A stretch of 64,000 nucleotides of DNA from Rheinheimera tangshanensis (GCF_014645135.1 NZ_BMLH01000004.1:186001-250000), one strand, 5' to 3'. Shown: positions 40,098 to 49,195, counted from the first letter of the stretch. Translations and numbers: made by a program. Notes: a model not told the origin generated them from the sequence alone.

Positions 40098-40190
40098 AGC
40101 AGGGTCGGAGCCGATAAACCATCGCCTCCGGCCTTGTTGTTTCATAGAGTGTAGCTGTTGTGGTCAGTGCCAGGCTGTAAAAAGCCTGGC
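40098..40190 (+). terminator. Two tandem hairpins between bamB and der
   Basis: The first (about 40098-40143) is a long imperfect stem with CGGAG / CTCCG, ending near TTGTTGTTT, a plausible bamB terminator. The second (40169-40190) is a perfect 8-bp stem GCCAGGCT / AGCCTGGC without a T-run, in the der leader. Confidence 0.5.
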
Positions 40191-40263
40191 GTGACAGAGT
40201 AAGAAGGTCAGTTGGCCTGCGGTATCCACAAGGATACATAGTAATTTTATTTGAGGTAAAACC

Positions 40264-41739
40264 ATGTTACCTGTAGTGGCTTTGGTTGGCAGAGCCAACG
40301 TTGGAAAATCAACATTATTTAACCGTTTAACCCGCACCCGTGACGCCTTAGTGGCGGACTTTCCGGGCCTGACGCGTGACCGTAAATACGGTTCAGTCAA
40401 ATACGAAGGTTACGAATTTATTGTGGTCGACACCGGTGGTATCGACGGCAATGAGCAAGGCATTGAAGTAGAAATGGCCGAGCAGTCACTCAAAGCCATA
40501 GACGAAGCTGACATTGTGCTGTTTATGGTCGATGCCCGTGCTGGTGCCATGGTGGCTGATGATGCGATAGCGCAGCATTTACGCCGTATCAATAAAAAAG
40601 TCTTCTTAGTAGCGAATAAAACCGATGGTTTGGATGCTGATACAGCCACAGCAGATTTCTATAGTCTGGCGCTGGGTGAAGTCTATCCAATAGCTGCTGT
40701 GCATGGCCGTGGTGTGGTGTCTTTGTTGCAACATGCCTTATTGCCTATGCTGTCTGAGCAGCAACAACAGCGTATTGCCGCTATTGAAAAAGGCGAAGAA
40801 CTACCGGACGAGTTTGAGGAAGAAGAAAGCGAAGAGGACATTACCCAGGCGAAGGATCAGCATATCAAGCTGGCCATAGTGGGCCGTCCAAACGTTGGTA
40901 AATCGACGTTAACTAACCGTATTTTAGGTGAAGAGCGTGTGGTGGTGTTTGACATGCCAGGCACGACACGGGATTCGATTTATATCCCTATGACCCGCGG
41001 TGAGCGCGAATATACGCTGATTGATACAGCTGGTGTGCGTCGTCGTGGCAAAATCGACGATATGGTCGAGAAGTTCTCTGTCATTAAAACCCTGCAGGCG
41101 ATTGAAGATGCCAACGTAGTGATTTTAGTGCTGGATGCCCGTTTAGGTATTTCCGACCAGGACTTAAGCATTTTAGGTTTTGTGCTCAATTCAGGTCGTT
41201 CACTGGTGATTGCGGTCAATAAATGGGATGGTCTGGACGACCGGATCAAAGACGATGTCAAACGTGAGCTTGACAGACGCTTAGGTTTTATCGACTTTGC
41301 CCGCCTGCATTTTATCTCGGCTTTGCACGGCTCAGGTGTCGGTAACTTATTTGAATCGGTAGAAGAAGCCTTCGACTCGGCCACCCGTCGTGTTAGCACA
41401 GCGCTTTTAACCCGTATTATGAAAATGGCGGTGGAAGATCACCAGCCACCTATGGTGAAAGGCCGTCGGGTCAAGCTGAAATACGCTCACGCCGGTGGTT
41501 ACAATCCGCCTTTGATCGTGATCCACGGTAATCAGGTTGACGATCTGCCTGATTCGTACAAACGTTATCTGATGAACTATTTCCGTAAATCTTTACAGAT
41601 GATGGGCACGCCAGTGCGGATTGAATTCCGCGAAGGTGAAAACCCATTTGCCGGTAAACGTAATACGCTGACTCCTAATCAGCAGTACAAACGGGACCGT
41701 ATCTTAAAAGCCAGAGCGAATCTGGTGAATAAGAAGTAA
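40264..41739 (+). CDS. der: Ribosome biogenesis GTPase Der (EngA)
   Basis: 491 aa with two GTPase domains and a C-terminal KH-like domain; needed for 50S assembly. G1 loops [12 protein letters not shown] (N-terminal) and [12 protein letters not shown] (second), G3 DTGGI and DTAGV, G4 NKTD and NKWD, and an acidic linker [12 protein letters not shown] between them. AGGT precedes the ATG. Confidence 0.98.
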   Translation: MLPVVALVGRANVGKSTLFNRLTRTRDALVADFPGLTRDRKYGSVKYEGYEFIVVDTGGIDGNEQGIEVEMAEQSLKAIDEADIVLFMVDARAGAMVADDAIAQHLRRINKKVFLVANKTDGLDADTATADFYSLALGEVYPIAAVHGRGVVSLLQHALLPMLSEQQQQRIAAIEKGEELPDEFEEEESEEDITQAKDQHIKLAIVGRPNVGKSTLTNRILGEERVVVFDMPGTTRDSIYIPMTRGEREYTLIDTAGVRRRGKIDDMVEKFSVIKTLQAIEDANVVILVLDARLGISDQDLSILGFVLNSGRSLVIAVNKWDGLDDRIKDDVKRELDRRLGFIDFARLHFISALHGSGVGNLFESVEEAFDSATRRVSTALLTRIMKMAVEDHQPPMVKGRRVKLKYAHAGGYNPPLIVIHGNQVDDLPDSYKRYLMNYFRKSLQMMGTPVRIEFREGENPFAGKRNTLTPNQQYKRDRILKARANLVNKK

Positions 41740-41751
41740 GTTTTGATTCAG

Positions 41752-41779
41752 GGCCAGCGCAAGCTGGCCTTGTTGTTTG
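41752..41779 (+). terminator. Terminator of der
   Basis: 7-bp stem GGCCAGC / GCTGGCC with a GCAA tetraloop and TTGTTGTTTG tail, 12 bp after the der stop. Confidence 0.85.
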
Positions 41780-41900
41780 TGGACTTCTCGTCGGTTCGAA
41801 ATGGTAGGGCAGGGTTTATCCCTGCCCGCCAAATAGTGCCAAACATGCTAGTTGTGATATACAGCCACTCCTGAATCAACCATCCTTACTCTGAGGTTTT

Positions 41901-42320
41901 ATGCTGCATCATGTTTCTTTTGGTGTTTCTGATATTTACCGTTCAGCAGCGTTTTACGACGCTGTGTTATCGGCTTTAGGTTATGTCCGGGTTTGGGATG
42001 ATATCAGCGACGATGACCCGGATTGTGCTGTAGGTTATGGCTATAGCAACGGTGGTGACAAGTTTGCCATCAAACTCAGAGCACAAGCTTTATCAGGCTC
42101 AGTACCCGGCTTTCATCTGGCCTTCGCTGCACCAAGCCGGGCTGCTGTAGATGAGTTCCATAAAGCCGCATTGCAACATGGTGGCAAAGACAATGGTGCA
42201 GCTGGATTGAGGCCAGATTATGGTGATGAATATTACGCGGCTTTTGTGATTGATCCGGATGGTTATCCTATTGAAGCTGTGATTAATGTGAATCCTCAGG
42301 GTCATGAGTCTTGCATCTGA
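41901..42320 (+). CDS. VOC/glyoxalase-family protein
   Basis: 139 aa, single vicinal-oxygen-chelate domain: LHHVSFGVSDIYRSAAFYDAVLSALGY at the N-terminus and DPDGYPIEAVIN at the end, with metal-ligand-type His and Glu. Members include glyoxalase I and many uncharacterised lyases and resistance proteins; the substrate cannot be told from sequence. First gene of the accessory zone between der and xseA. Confidence 0.85.
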   Translation: MLHHVSFGVSDIYRSAAFYDAVLSALGYVRVWDDISDDDPDCAVGYGYSNGGDKFAIKLRAQALSGSVPGFHLAFAAPSRAAVDEFHKAALQHGGKDNGAAGLRPDYGDEYYAAFVIDPDGYPIEAVINVNPQGHESCI

Positions 42321-42367
42321 ATCCTCAGGGGCAAGTCTCATTCAGACTATTTAGATGATATTCAAGG

Positions 42368-42815
42368 CGCTACGATACCTTGAGTCGCTCCAGCAGCAGG
42401 GCGTCGCAGCCGGTTAACCTACCCGGACGGTCGGGTCAGTAGTATTCCCCGTGCCAATGGCTGGGGGTCGGTGCTGGAGTACCATGGTTCAGGGTTACTG
42501 AAGAACTTTGACCATCCTGGTGTGAGTCGGGCGAATTTTCAGTACAACCCGGCATGACAACTGATAAGCCGGACAACCAGCAGTTCCAGCTACCAGATAA
42601 GTATTCCGCAACCGGGAAGACAGGATTACGTTACCAATGAGCTGAACCAATACAGTTCGGTAGCAGGCCGGGCACTGACGTATGACACGAACGGCAACTT
42701 AAAAAGCCATGAGGGCTGGACCTACAACTGCAACGGCCATAACAGACTAACCTCCGCCAGCAAATCCGGCACTGCGTTATCACTGGACTACGACGCCATA
42801 GGGCGCCTTAGTTAA
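42368..42815 (+). pseudogene. RHS/YD-repeat gene fragment, decayed
   Basis: Translation shows RHS repeat sequence in two frames: RYDTLSRSSSR from 42368, then after a frameshift near 42395 the frame from 42402 reads SRLTYPDGRVSS, NFQYNPA, an in-frame TGA at 42555 where RHS proteins have Ser (NPASQL), QLISRTTSSSSY, then VTNELNQYSSVAGRALTYD, TNGNLKSHEGWTYN, HNRLTSASKSG and DYDAIGRLS, ending at TAA 42813-42815. The large N-terminal part and any C-terminal toxin are missing. A remnant of a polymorphic-toxin type gene. Confidence 0.85.
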
Positions 42816-42839
42816 CATCCGCAATTGTTGCAGCTCACC

Positions 42840-43124
42840 TCAATCTAAGTTGGTTTTGAAATAACGTTTGCCAAAAATGATGATACAGAAAATGATCAAT
42901 AAAATGATAAGTGCTACGATTGAAAGATAAGATTTTAATATGCCCAGTTGCGAAAGCAATTCAATTGGAATTATTATCATGACACAGAAAGTTAAAATAG
43001 CTTCTGCGGAAGTGGTTATCGCTTTCTTTATCGTCCAATATTTTTTATTGCTTAGATAATAGGCTGAGTTCCAAAGGAATAAAGCAAAAGCACTCGCGAT
43101 TATTATTTCCATAAAATAATTCAC
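42840..43124 (-). CDS. Small three-helix membrane protein, candidate immunity factor
   Basis: 94 aa (GTG 43124) or 90 aa (ATG 43112); neither start has a strong ribosome site. It is very AT-rich and hydrophobic, with predicted helices near 5-24, 36-60 and 64-85 and a basic KRYFKTNLD tail. No family recognised. Its base composition differs from the surrounding core genes, which suggests transfer. It lies downstream of, and on the same strand as, the bacteriocin-like ORF, where class II bacteriocin immunity proteins usually sit. Immunity function is inference. Confidence 0.5.
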   Translation of the reverse strand: MNYFMEIIIASAFALFLWNSAYYLSNKKYWTIKKAITTSAEAILTFCVMIIIPIELLSQLGILKSYLSIVALIILLIIFCIIIFGKRYFKTNLD

Positions 43125-43148
43125 TTAATAAATTAATGTAATTGTAAA

Positions 43149-43180
43149 CCCCCTTCTCATTAATGCTAATTTGAAGGGGG
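43149..43180 (-). terminator. Hairpin between the bacteriocin-like ORF and the membrane protein gene
   Basis: Perfect 8-bp stem CCCCCTTC / GAAGGGGG with a 16-base AT-rich loop. On the minus strand it is followed by TTTACAATTACATT, so it may act as a partial terminator or attenuator 9 bp after the ORF stop. Confidence 0.6.
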
Positions 43181-43188
43181 ATGAAATA

Positions 43189-43335
43189 TCAGGCGAAATA
43201 TTTTTTGTAGAGCTTGCCTGCTACACCACCGATAGCGGCGCCCACACCAAGTGCGACAGCACCTTCATATACGCCCATTGCAACCCACGCCGGAGGGAAT
43301 CCGCCGCCAACCTGAACAATTTCATTATTGGTCAA
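43189..43335 (-). pseudogene. Bacteriocin-like precursor with double-glycine leader, start disrupted
   Basis: Reading the minus strand gives LTNNEIVQVGG, a textbook class II bacteriocin/microcin leader end, then a core of about 37 residues with PPAWVAMGVYEGA, GVGAAIGGVAG (glycine zipper) and a basic KLYKKYFA end, with stop at 43189-43191. The only in-frame start is a TTG at 43335, replacing the leader Leu; an in-frame TGA lies 21 nt upstream and no SD is seen. The expected first residues (Met plus two or three) are missing where a duplicated 14-bp sequence abuts, so I class it as a 5'-truncated gene. It could still be translated from the TTG. Confidence 0.6.
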
Positions 43336-43340
43336 GCGAC

Positions 43341-43368
43341 CATAACTTTGGGGTCATAACTTTGGGGT
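43341..43368. repeat. 14-bp tandem duplication at the edge of a REP/RAYT-like element
   Basis: CATAACTTTGGGGT occurs twice in direct tandem and is followed by CAAGTCTTGCGG. It resembles the conserved edge sequences next to REP-associated transposases as I recall them. It abuts the broken 5' end of the bacteriocin-like ORF. Confidence 0.6.
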
Positions 43369-43380
43369 CAAGTCTTGCGG

Positions 43381-43438
43381 TGTGCGTCATTTTCGTTTTC
43401 GCTCTTTTCTGCTACTCAGAAAAGTAGTTGACGCACAG
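43381..43438. mobile_element. REP/RAYT-type palindrome remnant
   Basis: Outer arms TGTGCGTCA (43381-43389) and TGACGCACA (43430-43438) are perfect inverted repeats. An inner hairpin TTTTCTG / CAGAAAA lies between them. No transposase gene is present. Likely a nonautonomous remnant of a REP-associated tyrosine transposase element. Confidence 0.5.
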
Positions 43439-43483
43439 CACTGAAAAAAAGACCAGTAACTAAGGATTCATTTTAACCTGCGT

Positions 43484-44017
43484 TTATTTACAACTATACC
43501 TGCTCTGCACAAACCCACTCTGATATACCCTGGTTTCCAGATGCTGTAATTTGAGATCGGCAGGTAAAGCGCCAAATAGCGGTATACCTTCCCCTATCAG
43601 CACCGGAATTCGAGTGAGTGTCAGTTCGTCGACCAACTGATGGCGCAGGCCTTGTTGAATAATATTGCCGCCATCCAGATAAACCGCTTTGTAACCTTGC
43701 TGCTTCAACTGATGAAGAATATCCGCTATAGCGCCCTGACGGATTTCTACTTTGTCTTGGAGTTCAGGCGGTAAATCAGCAGAGCTTAGCTGATGGCTCA
43801 ACACCACAGTTTTCACTGGATAGGGCCATTCAATACCAAAACTCAGTAATTTTTCCAAGGTCGCACGGCCCATCAAAATCAGATCGATGCCGGACATAAA
43901 TGCGCTATAGCCATGATCGTCTGTTGAGTCTGTGGCAGAAGTTAACCAGCTGATGTCACCGTCTTTTTTGGCGATAAAACCCTCCAGGCTAGTGGCTATA
44001 AATACTTTTACTTTCAT
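43484..44017 (-). CDS. Dihydrofolate-reductase-family (RibD C-terminal-like) protein
   Basis: 177 aa. VKVFIATSLEGFIAKKDGDISWL at the start, LILMGRATLEKLLSFGIEWPYP, and VYLDGGNIIQQGLRHQLVDELTLTRIPVLIGEGIPLFG are typical of the YwjB/YyaP-like DHFR superfamily, small NADPH-dependent reductases of unknown substrate. ATG start; single gene in the accessory zone. Confidence 0.88.
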   Translation of the reverse strand: MKVKVFIATSLEGFIAKKDGDISWLTSATDSTDDHGYSAFMSGIDLILMGRATLEKLLSFGIEWPYPVKTVVLSHQLSSADLPPELQDKVEIRQGAIADILHQLKQQGYKAVYLDGGNIIQQGLRHQLVDELTLTRIPVLIGEGIPLFGALPADLKLQHLETRVYQSGFVQSRYSCK

Positions 44018-44127
44018 TGGTGTAGGCCTTGAGTTTGCGCGTTACATTACAAAAATACGTTGGCCATCAAACCACAAAATAAGCCGCAAAACAGTTACAA
44101 CTTGTATTTTTACCCGAACTGACGACT

Positions 44128-44601
44128 TTATGTATCGGTCTTTATTGTGTGGTGAGCGTCATCCAAATACTGCTGCAACTGTGCCACCCGCTTTGGCCGC
44201 TCAAATAGCTGATACAACTCTAACCAATCCGATAATTGCATTAGCGGCAAACCCTGCTGCCAGCTGGTGTTTTCAGGCTGAAACTCAAACCCTTGCAAAC
44301 CGTCGTCTTTGAGCACTTGTATGCCGGCCATCAGTTCGATGACCAGGCCATTTTTGCTAAAACGGGCAAAGCCCTTGCTGCGATAAATGGGATGCAGCGA
44401 TACAGGCACAGCGTGGGCATACTGGCTGAGTAGGGTTTTAAACGCTTCAAAGCGTTCTAAAGTGCAAACTAGATCTAAATCCCGGGCTTGTGGCTCAATC
44501 CCATAACTTTGCAATAAAAAGCTGCCGCCTATGGCCCAGTCGGTTGGCCCAAGCAGTTGTACTAATTCGGTGGCTATTTGCCTGATATTAGTTTGTTGCA
44601 T
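44128..44601 (-). CDS. Nucleotidyltransferase-superfamily protein
   Basis: 157 aa. WAIGGSFLLQSYGIEPQARDLDLVCTLERFEAF has the Gly-Ser plus DxD arrangement of minimal nucleotidyltransferases, with a further acidic residue in GLVIELMAGI. This matches nucleotidyltransferase-like proteins of unknown substrate; no HEPN partner gene is adjacent. Its ATG lies within the end of xseA (14-nt overlap) with no clear SD, so translation is probably coupled to xseA. Confidence 0.65.
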   Translation of the reverse strand: MQQTNIRQIATELVQLLGPTDWAIGGSFLLQSYGIEPQARDLDLVCTLERFEAFKTLLSQYAHAVPVSLHPIYRSKGFARFSKNGLVIELMAGIQVLKDDGLQGFEFQPENTSWQQGLPLMQLSDWLELYQLFERPKRVAQLQQYLDDAHHTIKTDT

Positions 44602-45940
44602 CAGAGGGGGCCGAAATCTGTTCTATACGGGCGATAAAATGCCCCTTCGCCAGCTGTGTTTTTACCTGTTGGCCTGGTTGCAGCATCGATGCATCAGTGA
44701 TCACTTGCTGCTGTTCATCAAAGCTGATGCTGTAGCCGCGCTCTAAAGTGGCTAATGGGCTGACAGTATGCAACCTGCTGCTTTGTAATAACCACTGCTG
44801 CTGCTTTTGTTTCAGTAACTGCTGCATGGATTGGTGCAACTGATGGTTGTGCTGACTCAGCTTTTGTTGTTGCTGTTTAATCCGCACCAGTGGTGTCAGT
44901 TGTTGCAAGCGATGTTGTAAAAACTGCTGCTGTTGCGCCGCTTTGTCTATGTGTCGTAGCAAGGCATTTTGCAGCCGCAGTTGTAATTCATCCAGATACT
45001 GCTGCTGTTGTTGTAAACGTCGTGCCGGGTCGAGCAAAGTTAATCGGTGCACTAAAGCCGTTAAACGCGGTTGCTGCTGCCGCAAATAGCTTTGCATTGA
45101 ACGTTGTAGCCGCTGCTCTGCGGATTTCACTAACTGCAGTTGTTGCTGCTGATCCGGTGATACCAACTCAGCCGCAGCAGATGGCGTGGCTGCGCGCACA
45201 TCAGCGACAAAGTCGGCTATGGTAAAGTCAATTTCATGACCTACAGCACTGACGGTTGGAATGGGGCAATGCGCTATTAAACGCGCCACCTGCTCATCGT
45301 TAAAACACCATAAATCTTCCAGCGAGCCACCACCACGGCCAATCAGCAACACATCCACTTCATTACGGGATATAGCTTTTTGAATGGCATTATAAATTTG
45401 CGCTGGCGCTTGGATGCCCTGGACTAAACAAGGATAAATAATGACTTCCAACGCAGGAGCACGGCGCTTTAGTACTGTAATGATATCGCGAATGGCTGCG
45501 CCGGTAGGGGAGGTGACGACCCCAACTTTTTGTACTTTTTTCGGCAGCGGCTTTTTGCGCTCTGGCGCTAGTAAACCTTCGGCAGCCAGCGTGGCTTTGA
45601 TTTGTTCGTATTGTTGCTTCAGTAAACCATCGCCGGCAGGTTCTAACATATCGGCCAATAACTGATATTCACCCCGGGGTTCATACACACTGATACGGGC
45701 GCGGATCAGAATTTGCTGACCATTTTTTGGCTGCAGGCTGGCGTATCTGTTGCTTTGTTTAAACATCGCCACTTTGACCTGAGCGGCCTGATCTTTTAAC
45801 GAAAAGTACCAGTGTCCAGACGAAGCAGCGATAAAATTGGATACTTCACCCACTAACCACAGCTGACGAAATTGCAGCTCCAGAGTCAGGCGAACTTCAG
45901 AATTTAAACGGGAGACGGTGTAGATATCGGCTTGGGACAT
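44588..45940 (-). CDS. xseA: Exodeoxyribonuclease VII large subunit
   Basis: 450 aa. N-terminal OB fold ([43 protein letters not shown]), then the catalytic region [39 protein letters not shown] and [20 protein letters not shown], then a long Gln-rich coiled coil (about 265-400) and [11 protein letters not shown]. Single-strand DNA exonuclease working with XseB. Transcribed away from guaB, the usual divergent arrangement. Confidence 0.96.
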   Translation of the reverse strand: MSQADIYTVSRLNSEVRLTLELQFRQLWLVGEVSNFIAASSGHWYFSLKDQAAQVKVAMFKQSNRYASLQPKNGQQILIRARISVYEPRGEYQLLADMLEPAGDGLLKQQYEQIKATLAAEGLLAPERKKPLPKKVQKVGVVTSPTGAAIRDIITVLKRRAPALEVIIYPCLVQGIQAPAQIYNAIQKAISRNEVDVLLIGRGGGSLEDLWCFNDEQVARLIAHCPIPTVSAVGHEIDFTIADFVADVRAATPSAAAELVSPDQQQQLQLVKSAEQRLQRSMQSYLRQQQPRLTALVHRLTLLDPARRLQQQQQYLDELQLRLQNALLRHIDKAAQQQQFLQHRLQQLTPLVRIKQQQQKLSQHNHQLHQSMQQLLKQKQQQWLLQSSRLHTVSPLATLERGYSISFDEQQQVITDASMLQPGQQVKTQLAKGHFIARIEQISAPSDATN

Positions 45941-45994
45941 AGGGCTGATCTCAAGGGTTCATGCCACTAATGTAACACAAAAGCGAAAAACTGA

Positions 45995-46023
45995 TTGTGG
46001 CAAAGGGCAAAAGCGGATAAAAT
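45995..46023 (+). promoter_or_regulatory. Probable guaB promoter
   Basis: -35 TTGTGG (45995-46000), 17-bp spacer, -10 TAAAAT (46018-46023), followed by a GC-rich TGCGCCGC discriminator as in growth-rate and ppGpp-controlled promoters. Confidence 0.55.
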
Positions 46024-46070
46024 TGCGCCGCAACATTCCCCCCTCTTTTTTTAACAGCGAGATTGTTGCA

Positions 46071-47540
46071 ATGCTCAGGATCGTGAAAGAAGCCATTACA
46101 TTTGACGACGTGTTACTTGTACCGGCACACTCCACTGTGTTACCCCATACCGCAGACCTGCGGACTCAATTGACCAGCAAAATTACGTTAAATATTCCTA
46201 TGGTATCGGCGTCTATGGACACTGTCACCGAGGCTCGTTTAGCTATTGCTTTAGCACAGGAAGGTGGCTTAGGTTTTATTCATAAGAATATGACCATCGA
46301 AGAGCAGGCAGCCAATGTTCGTAAAGTAAAAAAATACGAAAGTGGTGTAGTCTCTGACCCTGTCACTGTGCGTCCGGAACAAAGTATCCGTGAAGTGCAG
46401 CAACTGGCCGCTCAGCATGGTTTCTCTGGTTTCCCAGTGGTAGATGCTGACAACAACCTGGTGGGCATTGTGACAGGCCGTGACCTGAACGTAGAAACCA
46501 ACCCACAGCTGGCTATTTCTTCTGTGATGACGCCAAAAGAGCGTTTAGTCACGGTGAACGAATCAAGCCCACGCGCTGAAGCTTTGGCGTTAATGCACAA
46601 ACACCGTATCGAAAAAGTATTAGTGGTCGACAATGGCTTTAAGCTCAAAGGTTTGATCACAGTACAGGATTACAACAAAGCCGCCAGCAAACCAAACGCC
46701 TGTAAAGACGAATTTGGTCGTTTACGTGTTGGCGCTGCTGTAGGCGTGGGTCCTGGCACTGACGAGCGTATTGCCGCTTTAGTCGAAGCTGGTGTGGATA
46801 TTTTATTAATAGATACCTCACACGGTCACTCGGAAGGCGTGTTAGACCGCGTCCGTCAAACTCGTGCTTTATACCCTGACTTACAAATAGTGGCTGGTAA
46901 CGTTGCTACAGCTGAAGGCGCAAAAGCCTTAGCTCTGGCCGGTGCCAACGCTGTGAAAGTGGGCATAGGCCCAGGTTCTATTTGTACCACCCGTATTGTT
47001 ACAGGTTGTGGTGTACCTCAACTGACGGCTATCTCTGATGCCGTAGATGGTGTTAAAGGACTGGACGTTTGTATTATCGCTGACGGCGGTATCCGCTTCT
47101 CAGGCGATATTGCCAAAGCTTTAGTCGCTGGCGCGCACTGCGTGATGGTGGGTTCTATGTTTGCCGGTACTGAAGAAGCGCCAGGTGATGTAGAGCTGTA
47201 TCAGGGCCGTTACTACAAGTCTTACCGTGGTATGGGTTCATTAGGTGCTATGGCACAGCGTAATGGCTCGTCTGACCGTTACTTCCAGGGCAGCAACAAC
47301 GCTGAGAAATTAGTGCCTGAAGGTATTGAAGGTCGTGTGGCGTACAAAGGCCCAATCGGCACTATTATTCACCAGCAAATGGGTGGCCTGCGCTCTTCTA
47401 TGGGCTTAACAGGTTGCGCTACTATGGCTGAATTCCGCTCTAAGCCGGAATTTGTCAAAGTCACTTCTGCTGGTATGGGTGAATCGCACGTGCATGATGT
47501 GCAAATCACCAAAGAAGCCCCTAACTACCGCCTGGGCTAA
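46071..47540 (+). CDS. guaB: IMP dehydrogenase
   Basis: Converts IMP to XMP with NAD+, first step to GMP. 489 aa from ATG 46071 ([16 protein letters not shown]), matching the E. coli start; 16 upstream in-frame residues are dropped. Two CBS modules interrupt the barrel (about 95-210; [16 protein letters not shown] and [14 protein letters not shown]). Catalytic Cys loop [17 protein letters not shown] and flap [15 protein letters not shown]. guaA follows after a terminator. Confidence 0.98.
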   Translation: MLRIVKEAITFDDVLLVPAHSTVLPHTADLRTQLTSKITLNIPMVSASMDTVTEARLAIALAQEGGLGFIHKNMTIEEQAANVRKVKKYESGVVSDPVTVRPEQSIREVQQLAAQHGFSGFPVVDADNNLVGIVTGRDLNVETNPQLAISSVMTPKERLVTVNESSPRAEALALMHKHRIEKVLVVDNGFKLKGLITVQDYNKAASKPNACKDEFGRLRVGAAVGVGPGTDERIAALVEAGVDILLIDTSHGHSEGVLDRVRQTRALYPDLQIVAGNVATAEGAKALALAGANAVKVGIGPGSICTTRIVTGCGVPQLTAISDAVDGVKGLDVCIIADGGIRFSGDIAKALVAGAHCVMVGSMFAGTEEAPGDVELYQGRYYKSYRGMGSLGAMAQRNGSSDRYFQGSNNAEKLVPEGIEGRVAYKGPIGTIIHQQMGGLRSSMGLTGCATMAEFRSKPEFVKVTSAGMGESHVHDVQITKEAPNYRLG

Positions 47541-47550
47541 CTGTGTTTTC

Positions 47551-47584
47551 GAGGCTGGCTCCGTGCCAGCCTCTGTCTTTTTTG
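47551..47584 (+). terminator. Strong hairpin between guaB and guaA
   Basis: 9-bp stem GAGGCTGGC / GCCAGCCTC with a 5-base loop, then TGTCTTTTTTG. A full intrinsic terminator inside the guaBA unit; guaA expression may rely on read-through or its own promoter. Confidence 0.85.
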
Positions 47585-47615
47585 AACGTCGATCTGTGTA
47601 AAAAATAAGGTGATT

Positions 47616-49193
47616 ATGAGCAAAAACATTCACTTCCATCGAATTCTGATCCTCGACTTCGGTTCGCAATACACTCAGCTGATCGCCCGCCGTGTGCGTG
47701 AAATTGGCGTTTACTGTGAGCTGTGGGCATGGGACGTTACTGCTGAACAAATCGCTGAATTTGCGCCAACCGGTATTATTTTATCTGGCGGCCCTGAAAG
47801 TGTGACTGAAGCTGGCTCGCCTCGTGCTCCATCTTATGTATTCGAAGCCGGTGTGCCTGTGCTGGGTGTGTGCTACGGCATGCAGACCATGGCTGAGCAA
47901 TTAGGCGGTAAAGTGGCCAGCTCAGAGCATCGTGAATTTGGTTATGCTCAGGTTGAACTGACAGCCCAAAATGCCATGTTCACAGGTATTGAAGATCATC
48001 TGAACGAACAAGGCCGTGGTTTATTGGATGTCTGGATGAGTCATGGCGACAAAGTAGTACAAATCCCAGAAGGTTTTGTCACTACAGCCCAAACGCCAAC
48101 TTGCCCTCATGCTGCAATGGCCGATGAAGCCCGTCAGTTCTATGGTGTACAGTTCCACCCTGAAGTGACTCATACCCGTCAGGGCCTGCGGATGTTAGAG
48201 CAGTTTGTTGTTGATATCTGTGGTTGTGAAAAACTCTGGACGCCGGCCACCATCATTGATGACGCTATTGCTAACATCAAAAAGCAGGTGGGTGATGATC
48301 AGGTGATATTAGGTTTATCAGGTGGTGTCGACTCCTCTGTGGTCGCGATGCTGTTGCACCGCGCTATAGGCAAAAACCTGACTTGTGTGTTCGTTGATAA
48401 CGGTTTATTGCGTTTAAACGAAGGTACGCAAGTTATGGAAATGTTCGGGGATCATTTTGGTCTGAACATTATCCACGTTAAAGCTGAAAACCGTTTCCTC
48501 GACGCCTTAAAAGGCGAAGCTGAACCTGAAGCCAAACGTAAAATTATCGGTCGCGTTTTTGTTGAAGTATTTGACGAAGAAGCGAAAAAATTAAGCAATG
48601 CCAAGTGGTTAGCTCAGGGCACTATTTACCCTGACGTGATTGAATCTGCCGCTTCTAAAACCGGTAAAGCTCATGTCATTAAGTCGCATCATAATGTCGG
48701 CGGTTTACCTGCAGATATGAAGATGGGCTTAGTGGAACCGCTGCGTGAACTGTTCAAAGACGAAGTGCGCAAAGTAGGTTTAGCTTTAGGTTTGCCATAC
48801 GACATGCTGTACCGTCACCCCTTCCCAGGCCCGGGTTTAGGTGTGCGTGTACTGGGTGAAGTGAAAAAAGAATACTGTGATTTATTACGTAAAGCCGACG
48901 CGATTTTTATCGAAGAGCTGCGTAATTCAGGCTGGTACGACAAAGTCAGTCAGGCCTTTACTGTATTCCTGCCGGTGAAATCTGTCGGCGTAATGGGCGA
49001 TGGCCGTAAGTACGACTGGGTTGTGTCTATTCGTGCCGTTGAGACTATCGACTTTATGACAGCACACTGGGCACATTTGCCGTATGAACTGTTAGGTACT
49101 ATCTCTAACCGCATTATTAATGAAGTGAACGGTATTTCCCGTGTGGTGTACGACATTTCCGGTAAGCCGCCAGCAACTATTGAGTGGGAATAA
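47616..49193 (+). CDS. guaA: GMP synthase (glutamine-hydrolysing)
   Basis: 525 aa, the E. coli length. N-terminal amidotransferase with Cys in [16 protein letters not shown] and His-Glu in FHPEVTHT, then an ATP pyrophosphatase domain with [13 protein letters not shown], then a C-terminal dimerisation domain ([15 protein letters not shown]). AAGG 5 bp before ATG 47616 selects it over a GTG at 47610. Repeat copies E and F follow its stop. Confidence 0.98.
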   Translation: MSKNIHFHRILILDFGSQYTQLIARRVREIGVYCELWAWDVTAEQIAEFAPTGIILSGGPESVTEAGSPRAPSYVFEAGVPVLGVCYGMQTMAEQLGGKVASSEHREFGYAQVELTAQNAMFTGIEDHLNEQGRGLLDVWMSHGDKVVQIPEGFVTTAQTPTCPHAAMADEARQFYGVQFHPEVTHTRQGLRMLEQFVVDICGCEKLWTPATIIDDAIANIKKQVGDDQVILGLSGGVDSSVVAMLLHRAIGKNLTCVFVDNGLLRLNEGTQVMEMFGDHFGLNIIHVKAENRFLDALKGEAEPEAKRKIIGRVFVEVFDEEAKKLSNAKWLAQGTIYPDVIESAASKTGKAHVIKSHHNVGGLPADMKMGLVEPLRELFKDEVRKVGLALGLPYDMLYRHPFPGPGLGVRVLGEVKKEYCDLLRKADAIFIEELRNSGWYDKVSQAFTVFLPVKSVGVMGDGRKYDWVVSIRAVETIDFMTAHWAHLPYELLGTISNRIINEVNGISRVVYDISGKPPATIEWE

Positions 49194-49195
49194 TC

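Noticed and set aside
43171-43359. Plus-strand 62-aa open frame
   Set aside because: It is the antisense of the bacteriocin-like ORF and hairpin; composition is not protein-like and no SD is seen.
46000-46020. PurR box upstream of guaB
   Set aside because: GGCAAAAGCGG has GCAA but lacks the symmetric CGTTTGC half; not convincing.
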